Assembly: GCA_047722935.1 (NCBI GenBank)
Contig: JBDNZS010000003.1
Span: 1 to 64,000, forward strand
Reading direction: 5' to 3'
From: Ethanoligenens sp047722935
GTDB lineage: Bacteria; Bacillota; Clostridia; Oscillospirales; Ethanoligenentaceae
Length of the DNA: 64,000 nt
Of the stretch, positions 8,794 through 17,482 are shown piece by piece. Numbering within the stretch: the first letter of the stretch is position 1; each line of letters starts with the position of its first letter. The position numbers and the translations under genes are program-made. A model generated the notes under the pieces. It was not told the origin of the DNA, searched no databases, and saw only the letters and a list, made by a program, of their open reading frames with translations.

Positions 8794-9534
8794 CTACAGA
8801 TTGTTAAAATCCCGGGTGGATTCCTTATGCAATTTAATCAATTCAATCTCTGCTTCGCTCAATTCGCGCGCCTCACCGGGTGCAAGTGCGGGGTCCAACA
8901 CCAATCCGCCAATCTGCGTTCTGCGCAGGCGCAAAACTTGTTTGCCACAGGCCGCAAACATCCTGCGTACCTGGTGAAACTTTCCCTCGCGTACTGCAGC
9001 GTATGCCTCCGTACCTTCCCCGAGCCACAGCCGGGCAGGCAGGCGACGCAATCCGTCCTCCAGCACCAACCCCGCGGCGAAGGCGGCGGCGTCGGTATCG
9101 TCGGCGGGCTTGTCCAACGTGGCAAGATAGACCTTTTCCACGTGGCGACGCGGCGCAAGGATATCGTGAGCAAATACCCCGTCGTCGGTGATGAGTAAAA
9201 AACCTTCGGTATCCTTGTCCAGACGTCCGGCGGGAAATAGTCCGGGAAGACGCAGTTCCGGCGGCAACAGATCGAGCACGGTACGCGCTTTGGGGTCGCG
9301 GCTGGCGGAGATCACCCCGACGGGTTTATTCATCATCAGGTAGAGGTGCGCGCGCCAGTGCAGAGCGCGTCCGCCTACGGTAATGCGTTGCTGTGCCGGG
9401 TCTACTTTTTGGTCGGCGGCGGTCACGGTTTTTCCATCTACCTGTATGCGGCCGCCGCGCAGCAGGGCGTGCACTTCCTTGCGGGAGCCTTCTCCTTGGC
9501 TGGCGAGCAGGCGGTCCAATCTTAAAAGCGGCAT
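8794..9534 (-). CDS. RsuA/RluB-family rRNA pseudouridine synthase
   Basis: The enzyme isomerises a uridine in ribosomal RNA to pseudouridine. The 246-aa protein starting MPLLRLDRLL has an N-terminal S4 RNA-binding domain (residues 3-60) and the synthase domain with the catalytic-aspartate motif GRLDKDTEGFLLITDDG. The start follows GGAAGG by five bases, and the much longer open frame upstream is not coding because it runs through a terminator hairpin. Whether the target is 16S (RsuA) or 23S (RluB) cannot be told from sequence alone. Confidence 0.92.
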   Translation of the reverse strand: MPLLRLDRLLASQGEGSRKEVHALLRGGRIQVDGKTVTAADQKVDPAQQRITVGGRALHWRAHLYLMMNKPVGVISASRDPKARTVLDLLPPELRLPGLFPAGRLDKDTEGFLLITDDGVFAHDILAPRRHVEKVYLATLDKPADDTDAAAFAAGLVLEDGLRRLPARLWLGEGTEAYAAVREGKFHQVRRMFAACGKQVLRLRRTQIGGLVLDPALAPGEARELSEAEIELIKLHKESTRDFNNL

Positions 9535-9559
9535 AACGGCCTTCCACTTCCTTCTCATT

Positions 9560-9585
9560 AAAAAAGCCGGGCAATCATGCCCGGC
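9560..9585 (-). terminator. Terminator between the DUF4830 gene and the pseudouridine synthase
   Basis: The stem GCCGGGC/GCCCGGC (9566-9585) is followed on the minus strand by six T residues. It ends the leftward DUF4830 transcript. Confidence 0.85.
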
Positions 9586-9622
9586 GTGTTCCTGTCTTGA
9601 TTGCATATCGCCGCGCCGTGAC

Positions 9623-10165
9623 TCATACTGTGCTGCTGTCAAACATACCGGAAGTGATATCTGCCGCAGCAGGCGCCAAGCCGGTCGTGCCCGTTTGCGG
9701 GTTTGACCTTGACAGTCCATGGATGAATCCGTTGATTGCCACGGTACGTACATCCCCGGCCACCACCACATCGTCGTTTTCGATCAGCAGATCGGCAAAC
9801 ACATCGCCGTTGTAGTTTGGATAATTGCTGATCTTATATGTCCAGCGCTTGGCACGTGTCCCTTGATAAGGGGTTAGGTCAAGCCCTTGTTTTTTCTGGA
9901 TTTCATTATAATTTCGGTAGACCTGGTCAAATGTCTTGGGGATAACGATCTCCACCACTTCAGCGGGGGTCGGGTCGACCGTCCAGCCGAATTTGGATAA
10001 GAAAGCCACCCGTTTCATGTTGTCGGATATACCTTGATAGGACTGTCCGTCCCACACCATCACTACTCCGTGCGCGGGCCAGAGCGCGGCCCCTACAAGA
10101 ATGACCAGCGCGACGACCACTACTGCGAGCCGCAATGCCGACCCTTTTATCGATGCCACAATCAT
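9623..10165 (-). CDS. DUF4830-like membrane-anchored protein
   Basis: This is a 180-aa protein with one N-terminal membrane segment (about residues 10-30) and an exported soluble domain. The blocks FGWTV, EIVIPKTFDQVYRNYNEIQK and GDV match my recollection of DUF4830, whose function is unknown. I chose the ATG of MIVASIKGS at 10165, which follows a G-rich Shine-Dalgarno and gives a compact anchor. A longer frame reaches a GTG directly after the upstream stop. It is co-transcribed with the small membrane protein upstream. Confidence 0.7.
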   Translation of the reverse strand: MIVASIKGSALRLAVVVVALVILVGAALWPAHGVVMVWDGQSYQGISDNMKRVAFLSKFGWTVDPTPAEVVEIVIPKTFDQVYRNYNEIQKKQGLDLTPYQGTRAKRWTYKISNYPNYNGDVFADLLIENDDVVVAGDVRTVAINGFIHGLSRSNPQTGTTGLAPAAADITSGMFDSSTV

Positions 10166-10264
10166 GAAAAAGCCCCCCATCCGCATGTATTGCATTTGTA
10201 TGCGGACAAGGGACGCAATAGCACCGGCGCAGAGCAAAAAAGCGGAAAGGGTACCAGCCTCCAC

Positions 10265-10612
10265 TCAAAAACGAATCAGTTTCACTGCGAAAATAATCAA
10301 CACGATGGCTGTGAAAGCAATTGTGCAAAGGATATACGCCCATTTTGCAGCGCGGGGGGACAGCCTGCGTGCCGCGATGAACACCCATACGGCGGTAGCC
10401 ACAAACGCGGCAATGTACAACAAAATACGCGCCGCGCCCGCGTCCCCGCCATGTGAGAGTATTCTTTTTGCAAACGGGGAATACACAATGTTGGCAAACG
10501 GCGCCAGGATGAGCGGCAATACGCGAAAGGACCATTCCTTGCGGTGCGCGCGCGCGAACATATAGGCAGCCACACCCATAATAATGACGATGGCCCAGCT
10601 TTCGAGAACCAT
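10265..10612 (-). CDS. Small integral membrane protein of unknown function
   Basis: This 115-aa protein is almost entirely hydrophobic, with four likely membrane helices and a short basic loop (AHRKEW near residue 25). I do not recognise the family. ATG at 10612 follows AAGGCGGTG at the right distance; a GTG three codons upstream is the alternative. It is the first gene behind a perfect consensus promoter and precedes the DUF4830 gene. Confidence 0.65.
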   Translation of the reverse strand: MVLESWAIVIIMGVAAYMFARAHRKEWSFRVLPLILAPFANIVYSPFAKRILSHGGDAGAARILLYIAAFVATAVWVFIAARRLSPRAAKWAYILCTIAFTAIVLIIFAVKLIRF

Positions 10613-10651
10613 GCGGTACACCGCCTTTCTGTTTCCGGCAATTTTATCCCC

Positions 10652-10680
10652 ATTATATAAGTGAACAAGATGTTTGTCAA
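10652..10680 (-). promoter_or_regulatory. Consensus promoter for the membrane protein/DUF4830 pair
   Basis: Leftward TTGACA-N17-TATAAT, a perfect match, lies about 40 bp upstream of the first start codon. Confidence 0.85.
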
Positions 10681-10751
10681 TGAAACAAAGCGTAAATTGT
10701 TAATATTTGTATTTTAACAATTTGTGCATAAAGGAGCGTTTTATGCGGCGC

Positions 10752-10780
10752 TTGACAAAGCAAAGCGCACATGATAAAAT
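10752..10780 (+). promoter_or_regulatory. Promoter of the TetR/radical-SAM operon
   Basis: TTGACA-N17-TAAAAT faces right. The -10 element overlaps the left arm of the inverted repeat at 10778-10808. Confidence 0.8.
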
Positions 10781-10808
10781 TTAAACACGTTTAAAACATG
10801 TTTAAATT
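10778..10808. promoter_or_regulatory. Probable TetR operator
   Basis: Perfect 10-bp arms AATTTAAACA and TGTTTAAATT are separated by 11 bp. The site begins inside the -10 box and ends 13 bp before the regulator start codon, which is ideal for autorepression. Confidence 0.7.
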
Positions 10809-10820
10809 AAGAGGCCCCAT

Positions 10821-11411
10821 ATGTCCAAAAACGATATGCGTGTTAAACTCATTGAAACTGTCAAACACCTGCTTTCTGATACAGATAATCCTGCCGCTCT
10901 CACTTCACGCGCTATCGGCGCAGCAGCAAACGTCAATCCCGCCGTTATCAATTATTATTTTGGAAGTAAAGACGCACTTGTCAGCACGGCTATTGAGGAA
11001 CAGATTGCCGATGCGGCAGAACGGTTCCGTGCAGCACCGGCGGACGGCACGCCCGCGCTCAAGCGTCTGCATACCATGTTATGGGAATTGACCGAGCAGG
11101 TTATCCATTACCAGCCGTTCACGCAGACAGCCCTGTCCTATACGCTGCTGCACGGAACGATTGAAACACCGCGTTATATCCTACCGCTTATCCGTGAACA
11201 TTTCGGTAACCAAAAAGATGAAACGGAGTGCCGTGTGCTCGCTCACGTACTTCTCTCCTACTTAGTACTGCTGTATTTCCGTGAAGATGCCTTTGCACAA
11301 TATGCGGGTATCGACCTGCGCAAGCGAGAAGAAAGAAAGAGACTGCTCGATATACTACTGCACTTGTTTTTTGAGGGGGATACTTATGGATCTGACCAAC
11401 TATCTGAGTGA
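10821..11411 (+). CDS. TetR-family transcriptional regulator
   Basis: This is a 196-aa dimeric repressor candidate. The helix-turn-helix covers residues about 24-50 (LTSRAIGAAANVNPAVINYYFGSKDAL) and the remainder is a helical ligand domain. The gene overlaps the following radical SAM gene by 26 bp, so the pair is expressed together. The palindrome over its own promoter suggests autoregulation. The ligand is unknown. Confidence 0.9.
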   Translation: MSKNDMRVKLIETVKHLLSDTDNPAALTSRAIGAAANVNPAVINYYFGSKDALVSTAIEEQIADAAERFRAAPADGTPALKRLHTMLWELTEQVIHYQPFTQTALSYTLLHGTIETPRYILPLIREHFGNQKDETECRVLAHVLLSYLVLLYFREDAFAQYAGIDLRKREERKRLLDILLHLFFEGDTYGSDQLSE

Positions 11412-12465
11412 TCATATAGACCGCTTGCTCCGCCGTGCGCTGAAAGCAGCATGGCAAAATCCGCGTGAAGGCGCTTTCCTGCTGCGACAGGCTCGTACCC
11501 AAAAGCAAGCCGCTGAAAAACGGTGCCGGCGGCAACGAGCGGGCACACCTGTTCCCGCCTTTCTCATTGCCAGCATAGCATCCGCCTGCAATCTGCATTG
11601 TATAGGCTGCTATGCCCGTGCGGAGGGCGTATGCGGCACGGAGGAAACACAGTCGCTTTCCGCAGAACGTTGGAGCGAACTGTTTCAAGAAGCCACCGAG
11701 ATGGGCATTTCATTTATCCTCTTAGCAGGCGGCGAACCGCTGACCCGTATGGACGTGTTGCAGTCTGCAACACAGGTGCCGCAGGTCATTTTTCCTGTGC
11801 TGACAAACGGTACTTTATTCGATACGGCTGCTTTACAGCTATTTGATAAATATCGCCATCTGGTACCGATTTGCAGTATTGAGGGCGGTGCGGAAGAAAC
11901 AGATGCCAGGCGCGGCACGGATACCTACGGGCAGATTGAGCAGGCGTGGCGAGAACTGCATGCGCGCGGCATCCTGTTCGGGGCGTCTATCACCGTGACC
12001 GCCGAAAACTGCATGGAGGTCACAGACGAGGCGTTTGTCGGTGACCTGCGGGCAAAGGGATGTGGAATCGCTTTTTTTGTGGAATATGTGCCTGCGGATG
12101 CAAATGCCTTGCTGCACACGCCAGACGATGTACAGCGAGAGGCATATACCACGCGGTTAGAAGCACTCAAAACACGATTCAAAGATCTTATCCTAATTGC
12201 GTTCCCCGGGGATGAGGTTGAAACCGGGGGCTGTCTGGCGGCAGGACGCGGATTTTTTCATATCAACGCGGCGGGCGGCGCGGAACCCTGTCCGTTCGCG
12301 CCGGTATCGGATGTGAATCTGCGCACCGGTTCGCTGGAAGACGCGCTGCGCTCACCGCTGTTTGAAGACCTGCGCCGCAATGGAAAGCTTGCGATGCCTC
12401 ATGCCGGCGGCTGTGCGTTGTTTGGGAAAAAGGCGGAGCTGGAATCCCTTGTGGGGAAGGAATAG
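11386..12465 (+). CDS. Radical SAM protein with SPASM-like C-terminus
   Basis: A 359-aa enzyme predicted to cleave S-adenosylmethionine with a 4Fe-4S cluster. The CxxxCxxC motif is C68, C72, C75 (ACNLHCIGCYA). The GGE-type motif (LLAGGEPLTR) follows about 50 residues later. Further cysteines near the C-terminus (GGCLAAGRG, EPCPF, GGCALFG) could hold auxiliary clusters. ATG at 11386 follows GAGGGGG inside the end of the TetR gene. No precursor-peptide gene is visible, so a small-molecule or protein substrate is possible. Function not assigned. Confidence 0.85.
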   Translation: MDLTNYLSDHIDRLLRRALKAAWQNPREGAFLLRQARTQKQAAEKRCRRQRAGTPVPAFLIASIASACNLHCIGCYARAEGVCGTEETQSLSAERWSELFQEATEMGISFILLAGGEPLTRMDVLQSATQVPQVIFPVLTNGTLFDTAALQLFDKYRHLVPICSIEGGAEETDARRGTDTYGQIEQAWRELHARGILFGASITVTAENCMEVTDEAFVGDLRAKGCGIAFFVEYVPADANALLHTPDDVQREAYTTRLEALKTRFKDLILIAFPGDEVETGGCLAAGRGFFHINAAGGAEPCPFAPVSDVNLRTGSLEDALRSPLFEDLRRNGKLAMPHAGGCALFGKKAELESLVGKE

Positions 12466-12512
12466 ACGGTTGCTCCCACGAGGGGCAGGTTCGTTTGAGG
12501 CTCCCTTGTCAA

Positions 12513-12821
12513 TTATTTTTTAAATCGCTTTTTTGTATTGAGATAATATAACACGAACGCAACAATCCCTACCAACAATATAACAGTGATAATAGGCAGA
12601 CAAGTCAATTTTAAAAGTGAACCAATGAAGGAAAGAAAAAGAATACATGCTAGTATGAAATTTACAATACCCATAAACCTTGTCAAGGATTTTTTATCAT
12701 ATTTCTTCTTCTCTTCTTCTGACTTTAAATTATATCCCGCTATCAGGAAATCGCCATTTCCGGTCATAAAAACAACACCTAAAATCACGAACAATATGGT
12801 TAAGACTATCTGAGGATTCAT
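12513..12821 (-). CDS. DUF3784-like small membrane protein
   Basis: The 102-aa protein has three predicted membrane helices (about residues 5-22, 48-66, 72-92) and the signature GYNLKSEEEKKKYDKKSLTRFMG after the first helix, typical of DUF3784 proteins of clostridia. Function unknown. It is AT-rich compared with its neighbours and stands alone on the minus strand. Confidence 0.75.
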   Translation of the reverse strand: MNPQIVLTILFVILGVVFMTGNGDFLIAGYNLKSEEEKKKYDKKSLTRFMGIVNFILACILFLSFIGSLLKLTCLPIITVILLVGIVAFVLYYLNTKKRFKK

Positions 12822-13001
12822 ACTGCCACACTCCTTGTTACCATCTATTGTGAATATGTCTGCTGATTGGCGTTTATTTCCGCTTTTTCCATTTTACCAC
12901 TTGCTATTGCCATGTAACAGTGATGAAATGCACATTTCAAATGACAAATGTAACAACATGGGTTTGCAATGCCGAGGCAATACCAGTATGCGGTTAAATC
13001 C

Positions 13002-13030
13002 TTGCCTTTGGCGCGCGGATGTATTATAAT
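13002..13030 (+). promoter_or_regulatory. Promoter of SRP RNA and dnaX
   Basis: TTGCCT-N17-TATAAT faces right, placing transcription start near 13037 at the 5' end of the SRP RNA. Confidence 0.75.
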
Positions 13031-13036
13031 ATAAAG

Positions 13037-13218
13037 ACCGTGTTTTTTTGCACAGCGCAAATGGAATCGGTCATACAGTGCAACGGAACATGCAGGCTGC
13101 GGGCGGCCTGTGCGACGGCGTGCCGTGAACCATGTCAGGCGGGGAACCGAGCAGCATTAAGCGGATTTCGCCGGGCGCCGCGGGATTTTGTTCGCGCCTG
13201 CATGTTCGGGGGCACTGT
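13037..13218 (+). ncRNA. ffs: Signal recognition particle RNA
   Basis: This RNA pairs with Ffh to deliver nascent membrane proteins. The domain IV core is unmistakable at about 13124-13163 (GTGAACCATGTCAGG and GAGCAGCATTAAG around the asymmetric loop). The long closing helix is also visible: ACAGTGC and AACATGCAGGC (from 13075) pair with GCCTGCATGTT and GCACTGT (to 13218). The 5' end is set by the promoter and the 3' end by the helix, so both are approximate. Its place directly before dnaX is a conserved Firmicutes arrangement. Confidence 0.9.
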
Positions 13219-13244
13219 GTGGCCATGTGCCGGGGGTTTTCTAC

Positions 13245-14972
13245 GTGTATCAGGCGCTCTATCGAAAATGGAGGCCCCACGCATTTGAAGATGTTGCGGG
13301 GCAGCCGCAGATTATTGCCACATTGCTTGGCGAGTTGCGGGCGGGGCGTGTGGCCCATGCCTACCTGTTCACCGGCTCCAGGGGAACGGGTAAAACGACT
13401 TGCGCAAAAATTCTGGCAAAGGCGGTCAACTGCCTGCACCCCAATAACGGTGACCCCTGCGGAGAATGTGCCATTTGCCGCGGTGTGGACGATGGCTCGC
13501 TGACCGATGTGGTGGAGATCGACGCCGCCAGCAACAACGGGGTGGACAGTATCCGTGCTCTGCGGGAAGAAACCGTGTATACCCCGGCGGTGGCCAAATA
13601 CCGCGTTTACATCATCGACGAAGCGCATATGCTGTCGGCGGGGGCGTTTAACGCACTGCTCAAGACACTTGAGGAGCCGCCCGCCTATGTGATCTTCATC
13701 CTCGCCACCACGGAAGCGCATAAAATTCCCGCCACCATCCTTTCGCGCTGTCAGCGGTTTGATTTCCGCCGCATTCCCCCTGCGGATATCGCGAACCGTC
13801 TGCTTTATGTGGCGGAGCAGGAAAAAATCAACCTCACACAAGATGGGGCGGAGGCGATTGCGCGGCTGGCGGACGGTGCATTGCGTGATGCGCTCTCGTT
13901 GCTGGATACCTGTGCCGGGAACGGCGGGGAAGCAGTGGACGAGGAGGCGGTAGCGCGCGCTGCCGGGCTTGCGGGCCGCGATTATCTGTATGCCCTGTCG
14001 GACGCGGTGCGGGCTGCGGATACCGCAAAAGCACTGCATGTACTGGATGAACTGTATGCTTCGGCTAAGGATGCCGACCGCCTTTGTGAAGAGATGATTG
14101 GGCATTTCCGCGCGGTTATGTTGACACAGGCGGGCAGCGCGCCGCTGGTTTCCCCTGCGGAAACCGTCAAGCTACAGGAAACAGCCCGTGCGTTCCCCCC
14201 GGAGACAGTACTGCATATATTGGATACGCTCCAGCGAACCGCCGAGACGCTGCGGCGTGCACCGGTCAAACGTGTGGAGATGGAGATGTGTCTGCTGCGG
14301 CTCTGTAATCCGGTGCTGGACGCCTCGCCCACCGCGCTGCTTCGTCGCGTGGCGGAATTGGAAGCCAAGGTGAAGGCGGGCGGTACTCGCGGTATGATTT
14401 CCGTTTCCAGCGCAGAGATGCGGTCTGCTGATACACAATCACTGCCACGCGAAACAGAGCCTGCTGAGCCGCTGCCATGGGCGCAGCCGTTGTCCGAGCC
14501 GATGGCGGGAACAGAAAAGCGGTCAGACACGCCTGCTGTACCACGTGCATCCGGGAAAAAGCAGGCAGATAGTGAACCGGCTCCGGTTCCGGTCGAGGAA
14601 CTTTCGGAGGAACCGGCGGAACCGCTTGCCTGTTGGCCAGAAGTGCTGCAGGAGCTTGGCAGGATCGACCCGCCCCTGCGCGGTGTGCTGGATAAATCCA
14701 AAGCCGTGGTGCGCGGCGCGCATGTGCTGGTGGATGCGGGCAACGTGATGTTCGCCGAACTCATTCGCCAGCCGCTCCACCAGAAACCACTGGTGGAGGC
14801 AGTACGCACCGCCACCGGCAAACCGTATAAGGTAGGCATTTTCAAGTCCAGCCTGCATGTGGCGCAAAGGCCAAAGACGGATGACCCGTTCGATGCGTTG
14901 CTGCGCACAGCCATGGAGGGCGGTGTCCCTCTCAGGGAAAGCGGCAGTGACAAACAGGCGGGTTCAGATTGA
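13245..14972 (+). CDS. dnaX: DNA polymerase III subunits gamma and tau
   Basis: DnaX is the ATPase of the clamp loader and connects replisome parts. The 575-aa frame starts with GTG (VYQALYRKWRP). AAA+ features are Walker A GSRGTGKTT (K50), the zinc cysteines C63, C72, C75, C78 (DPCGECAIC) and IIDEAHML. Residues about 400-465 form a low-complexity acidic and proline-rich linker, followed by a C-terminal domain typical of clostridial DnaX. It begins 27 bp after the SRP RNA and leads the dnaX-ybaB-recR group. I see no clear slippery heptamer for a short gamma form. Confidence 0.96.
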   Translation: MYQALYRKWRPHAFEDVAGQPQIIATLLGELRAGRVAHAYLFTGSRGTGKTTCAKILAKAVNCLHPNNGDPCGECAICRGVDDGSLTDVVEIDAASNNGVDSIRALREETVYTPAVAKYRVYIIDEAHMLSAGAFNALLKTLEEPPAYVIFILATTEAHKIPATILSRCQRFDFRRIPPADIANRLLYVAEQEKINLTQDGAEAIARLADGALRDALSLLDTCAGNGGEAVDEEAVARAAGLAGRDYLYALSDAVRAADTAKALHVLDELYASAKDADRLCEEMIGHFRAVMLTQAGSAPLVSPAETVKLQETARAFPPETVLHILDTLQRTAETLRRAPVKRVEMEMCLLRLCNPVLDASPTALLRRVAELEAKVKAGGTRGMISVSSAEMRSADTQSLPRETEPAEPLPWAQPLSEPMAGTEKRSDTPAVPRASGKKQADSEPAPVPVEELSEEPAEPLACWPEVLQELGRIDPPLRGVLDKSKAVVRGAHVLVDAGNVMFAELIRQPLHQKPLVEAVRTATGKPYKVGIFKSSLHVAQRPKTDDPFDALLRTAMEGGVPLRESGSDKQAGSD

Positions 14973-15032
14973 GACAAACCATGACGATAAGCGACAGATT
15001 ACGTGACTGTGAAATAAGATGGAGGATTTAAT

Positions 15033-15380
15033 ATGAAAGCAAGATTGCCCAAAGGATACGGCGGCGGATCTTCCGATATGAATAGCATGATTAAGCAGGC
15101 ACAGAAAATGCAGGAGACGATCGGCAAGGTGCAGGCTGAGTTGGAGACCCGGGAATATGCCGTGACATCGGGCGGCGGCATGGTGGAAGTCCATATCACT
15201 GGCAAGCGGGAAATTCAGTCCCTTACCATCAAGCCGGAAGCAGTGGACCCGGATGATATCGAGATGTTGCAGGACCTTATTGTTGCCGGTGTGAATGAAG
15301 CCATCCGCAAAGTGGATGAAACCACTGAGCAGGAAATGAGCAAAGTGACCGGCGGCATGAACATGCCCGGTCTGCTGTAA
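15033..15380 (+). CDS. ybaB: YbaB/EbfC nucleoid-associated protein
   Basis: A small dimeric DNA-binding protein of 115 aa. The core runs from MIKQAQKMQETIGKVQAEL through GGGMVEVHITGKREIQSLTI, matching the family. The first 15 residues (KARLPKGYGGGSSD) are glycine-rich and the tail is methionine/glycine-rich (TGGMNMPGLL), as in other Firmicutes. It sits between dnaX and recR, its conserved position. Confidence 0.95.
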   Translation: MKARLPKGYGGGSSDMNSMIKQAQKMQETIGKVQAELETREYAVTSGGGMVEVHITGKREIQSLTIKPEAVDPDDIEMLQDLIVAGVNEAIRKVDETTEQEMSKVTGGMNMPGLL

Positions 15381-15388
15381 TATCCACC

Positions 15389-15907
15389 ATGGAATGGATG
15401 GATATCCGCAACGCCTCGGGGGAACCTACAGGCCGCAGAGTGCCGCGCGAACATGAGCTGCAAGACGGCGAATTTATGCTGGCCGTGCATGTCTTCCTGT
15501 ATCGGGAGGACGGGCAATTCCTTTTGCAGAAACGCTCGATGCAAAAGCGCCTGTACCCCGGAAAATGGGATGTGACAGGCGGCGGTGTGCTGGCGGGGGA
15601 AGACAGCCTGCATGCCGCCTGCCGGGAAGTTCAGGAGGAGATTGGGCTGTCGCTTGCGCCCGAACGGATGCAGCGGCTGACGCGGCTCAAGCGCCCCCCT
15701 TGTTTTTTTGACGTTTGGGTATGCCGGCACACATTTGAACTGCAAGACCTTGTGCTGCAACGCGAGGAAGTGGATGATGTTCGGCTGGTCACGCCACGGG
15801 AAATGCTGGAAATTTTGTTTGACCGCGAGTTTCCAGACCCCGGCTACCGCGAAATCATCACAGCGTTTTTAGAGCGTCCCCAAAACACATCGTGCTTCCA
15901 ATGCTGA
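15389..15907 (+). CDS. NUDIX hydrolase
   Basis: The 172-aa protein hydrolyses a nucleoside-diphosphate-linked substrate. The Nudix box GVLAGEDSLHAACREVQEEIGL (residues about 65-87) has all the metal-binding glutamates. The N-terminus (MEWMDIRNASGEPTG) resembles the subgroup near isopentenyl-diphosphate isomerase and YfcD, but the substrate cannot be assigned. It starts 8 bp after ybaB, so it is inserted between ybaB and recR, which are often adjacent. Confidence 0.92.
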   Translation: MEWMDIRNASGEPTGRRVPREHELQDGEFMLAVHVFLYREDGQFLLQKRSMQKRLYPGKWDVTGGGVLAGEDSLHAACREVQEEIGLSLAPERMQRLTRLKRPPCFFDVWVCRHTFELQDLVLQREEVDDVRLVTPREMLEILFDREFPDPGYREIITAFLERPQNTSCFQC

Positions 15908-15972
15908 TCAGTCCACACAGGAAGCGGGAGACGGCTCTTTGAAGCCGCACGTACATAGATGGAGGAAAACAC

Positions 15973-16572
15973 ATGGCCTATTATGCCGTTCCGCTGTCCA
16001 AATTGATCGAGCAGTTTGAACGTCTGCCGGGTATTGGCCGCAAGACTGCCCAACGGCTGGCGTTCTTTGTGCTCAACGGGACGGACGAACAGGCGCGCGT
16101 ATTTGCACAGGCCATCTTGGATGCCAAAGGTAAAATGCATACCTGCAAGGTTTGCCAAAACCTCACAGATGGTGACGTCTGCTCCATTTGCGGAAATCCG
16201 TCGCGTGACCATGCGACTATCTGCGTGGTGGAGGACCCGCGCGACGTCGTCGCATTCGAACGCACGCGGGATTACAACGGCCTGTATCATGTGCTGCATG
16301 GCGTTATTTCGCCGATGGACGGCATCGGCCCCGACCAGTTGCATGTCAAGGAGCTGCTGGGGCGGGTAGCCAACGGCGTGAAAGAGGTCATTCTCGCCAC
16401 CAACCCCGATGTGGAAGGCGAGGCGACCGCCTTATATATCTCCCGTCTTATCAAGCCGCTGGGTGTTAAAGTTACACGCATCGCCTATGGCATACCGGTT
16501 GGCGGTGAACTGGAGTATGCAGATGAGATCACGCTTTCCCGGGCATTGGAAGGGCGGAGCGAAATCGGCTGA
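15973..16572 (+). CDS. recR: Recombination protein RecR
   Basis: RecR works with RecO to load RecA at gaps during recombinational repair. The 199-aa protein has the N-terminal helix-hairpin-helix (LPGIGRKTAQRLAFF), a four-cysteine zinc finger (CKVCQNLTDGDVCSICG, about residues 57-73) and a Toprim domain (ICVVEDPRDVVAFE). It ends the dnaX-ybaB-nudix-recR series and faces a leftward TetR gene 22 bp away. Confidence 0.97.
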   Translation: MAYYAVPLSKLIEQFERLPGIGRKTAQRLAFFVLNGTDEQARVFAQAILDAKGKMHTCKVCQNLTDGDVCSICGNPSRDHATICVVEDPRDVVAFERTRDYNGLYHVLHGVISPMDGIGPDQLHVKELLGRVANGVKEVILATNPDVEGEATALYISRLIKPLGVKVTRIAYGIPVGGELEYADEITLSRALEGRSEIG

Positions 16573-16594
16573 CCCCCCCGTAGAGGCCGTCGCC

Positions 16595-17194
16595 TCAGAT
16601 GTCTTTCCGCTGAAAATACCTCAGTACAATTTGTATGTCGGCCCGTATCTGGTACGCCGGATCATAGGCGCCGTCGTGCAGACACCAGTCATACAAAACG
16701 CCGCGTGCTACGCGCATGATTGTGTCCACGATGGTCTGGGGCGAATCGTCCGTATTCAGCTGTCCACAAGCGAGCGCTTGTTCGACCAATCGGTAGATGA
16801 GACGGTAATGCGAACGATCCTGCCTTAAAATAAAACGTTCATTGGCTATAATTTGGTTCTTATAAAATTGAGCGGGAACGCGAAAACCCTGCTCTTGTAT
16901 GGATTGGCTCATGCTGCTTAAAATTTCTAAAATGCCGGTGATTGGATCATCGAAAACCACATGCCCGTATTTTTCATCTAAAAGATGATCGCATTCCCGA
17001 TAGGAATCGTTGAGAATATCTTCTTTGGATTTATAGTAATAATAAAACGCGCCGACAGACACATCGGCCTTTTCACAGATGTCTTGAATCGTGGTGGCTT
17101 CATAGCCGGCGGTGCGAAACAATTCTAATGCTATTTGAAAAATGTTTTGTTGGATTTGGGAAGGATGTTGGCGTTTGTTGGCAACTACATCCAT
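16595..17194 (-). CDS. TetR-family transcriptional regulator
   Basis: This 199-aa repressor candidate carries a helix-turn-helix at about residues 32-60 (TIQDICEKADVSVGAFYYYYKSKEDIL). The ligand domain has no recognisable specificity. It is transcribed alone, leftward, from 17316-17344, and is convergent with recR. No target gene is adjacent on its own strand. Confidence 0.9.
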   Translation of the reverse strand: MDVVANKRQHPSQIQQNIFQIALELFRTAGYEATTIQDICEKADVSVGAFYYYYKSKEDILNDSYRECDHLLDEKYGHVVFDDPITGILEILSSMSQSIQEQGFRVPAQFYKNQIIANERFILRQDRSHYRLIYRLVEQALACGQLNTDDSPQTIVDTIMRVARGVLYDWCLHDGAYDPAYQIRADIQIVLRYFQRKDI

Positions 17195-17315
17195 AGAGGC
17201 GCTCCTTCCAAAAAACGTAAAAATACGACTTTTTTAACAAAATAGAGATGCTGGTTTCACGTGAGGCGCTAACCAGTGCGCATAAACCTTGTTTAGGAAA
17301 ATAAAGGATGTCCCT

Positions 17316-17344
17316 ATTTTAGCACGGTTCCTGTCAAATGACAA
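17316..17344 (-). promoter_or_regulatory. Promoter of the leftward TetR gene
   Basis: TTGTCA-N17-TAAAAT, with TGC directly before the -10 (extended -10), lies about 120 bp upstream of the start codon. The leader contains a short inverted repeat (CTGGTT with AACCAG near 17252-17277). Confidence 0.65.
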
Positions 17345-17451
17345 TTCCTGGTTAGCGGTTTTTACGTATTTACCAAAACTTGTAATATAAGTGGACATCG
17401 GTAGTATGATTATGACGGTGCAGCTGTATGATGAACCGTGAAAGAACACGG

Positions 17452-17480
17452 TTGACAAATGCGGCAGGCCTTGTTACACT
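17452..17480 (+). promoter_or_regulatory. Promoter of the rightward TetR/membrane-protein operon
   Basis: TTGACA-N17-TACACT ends two bases before the palindrome at 17483, so a bound repressor would block transcription start. Confidence 0.8.
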
Positions 17481-17482
17481 AT

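Noticed and set aside
13071..14105. 344-codon leftward frame opposite dnaX and the SRP RNA
   Set aside because: It runs antisense to the AAA+ domain of dnaX and through the SRP RNA. Its length follows from the GC-rich codon pattern of dnaX.
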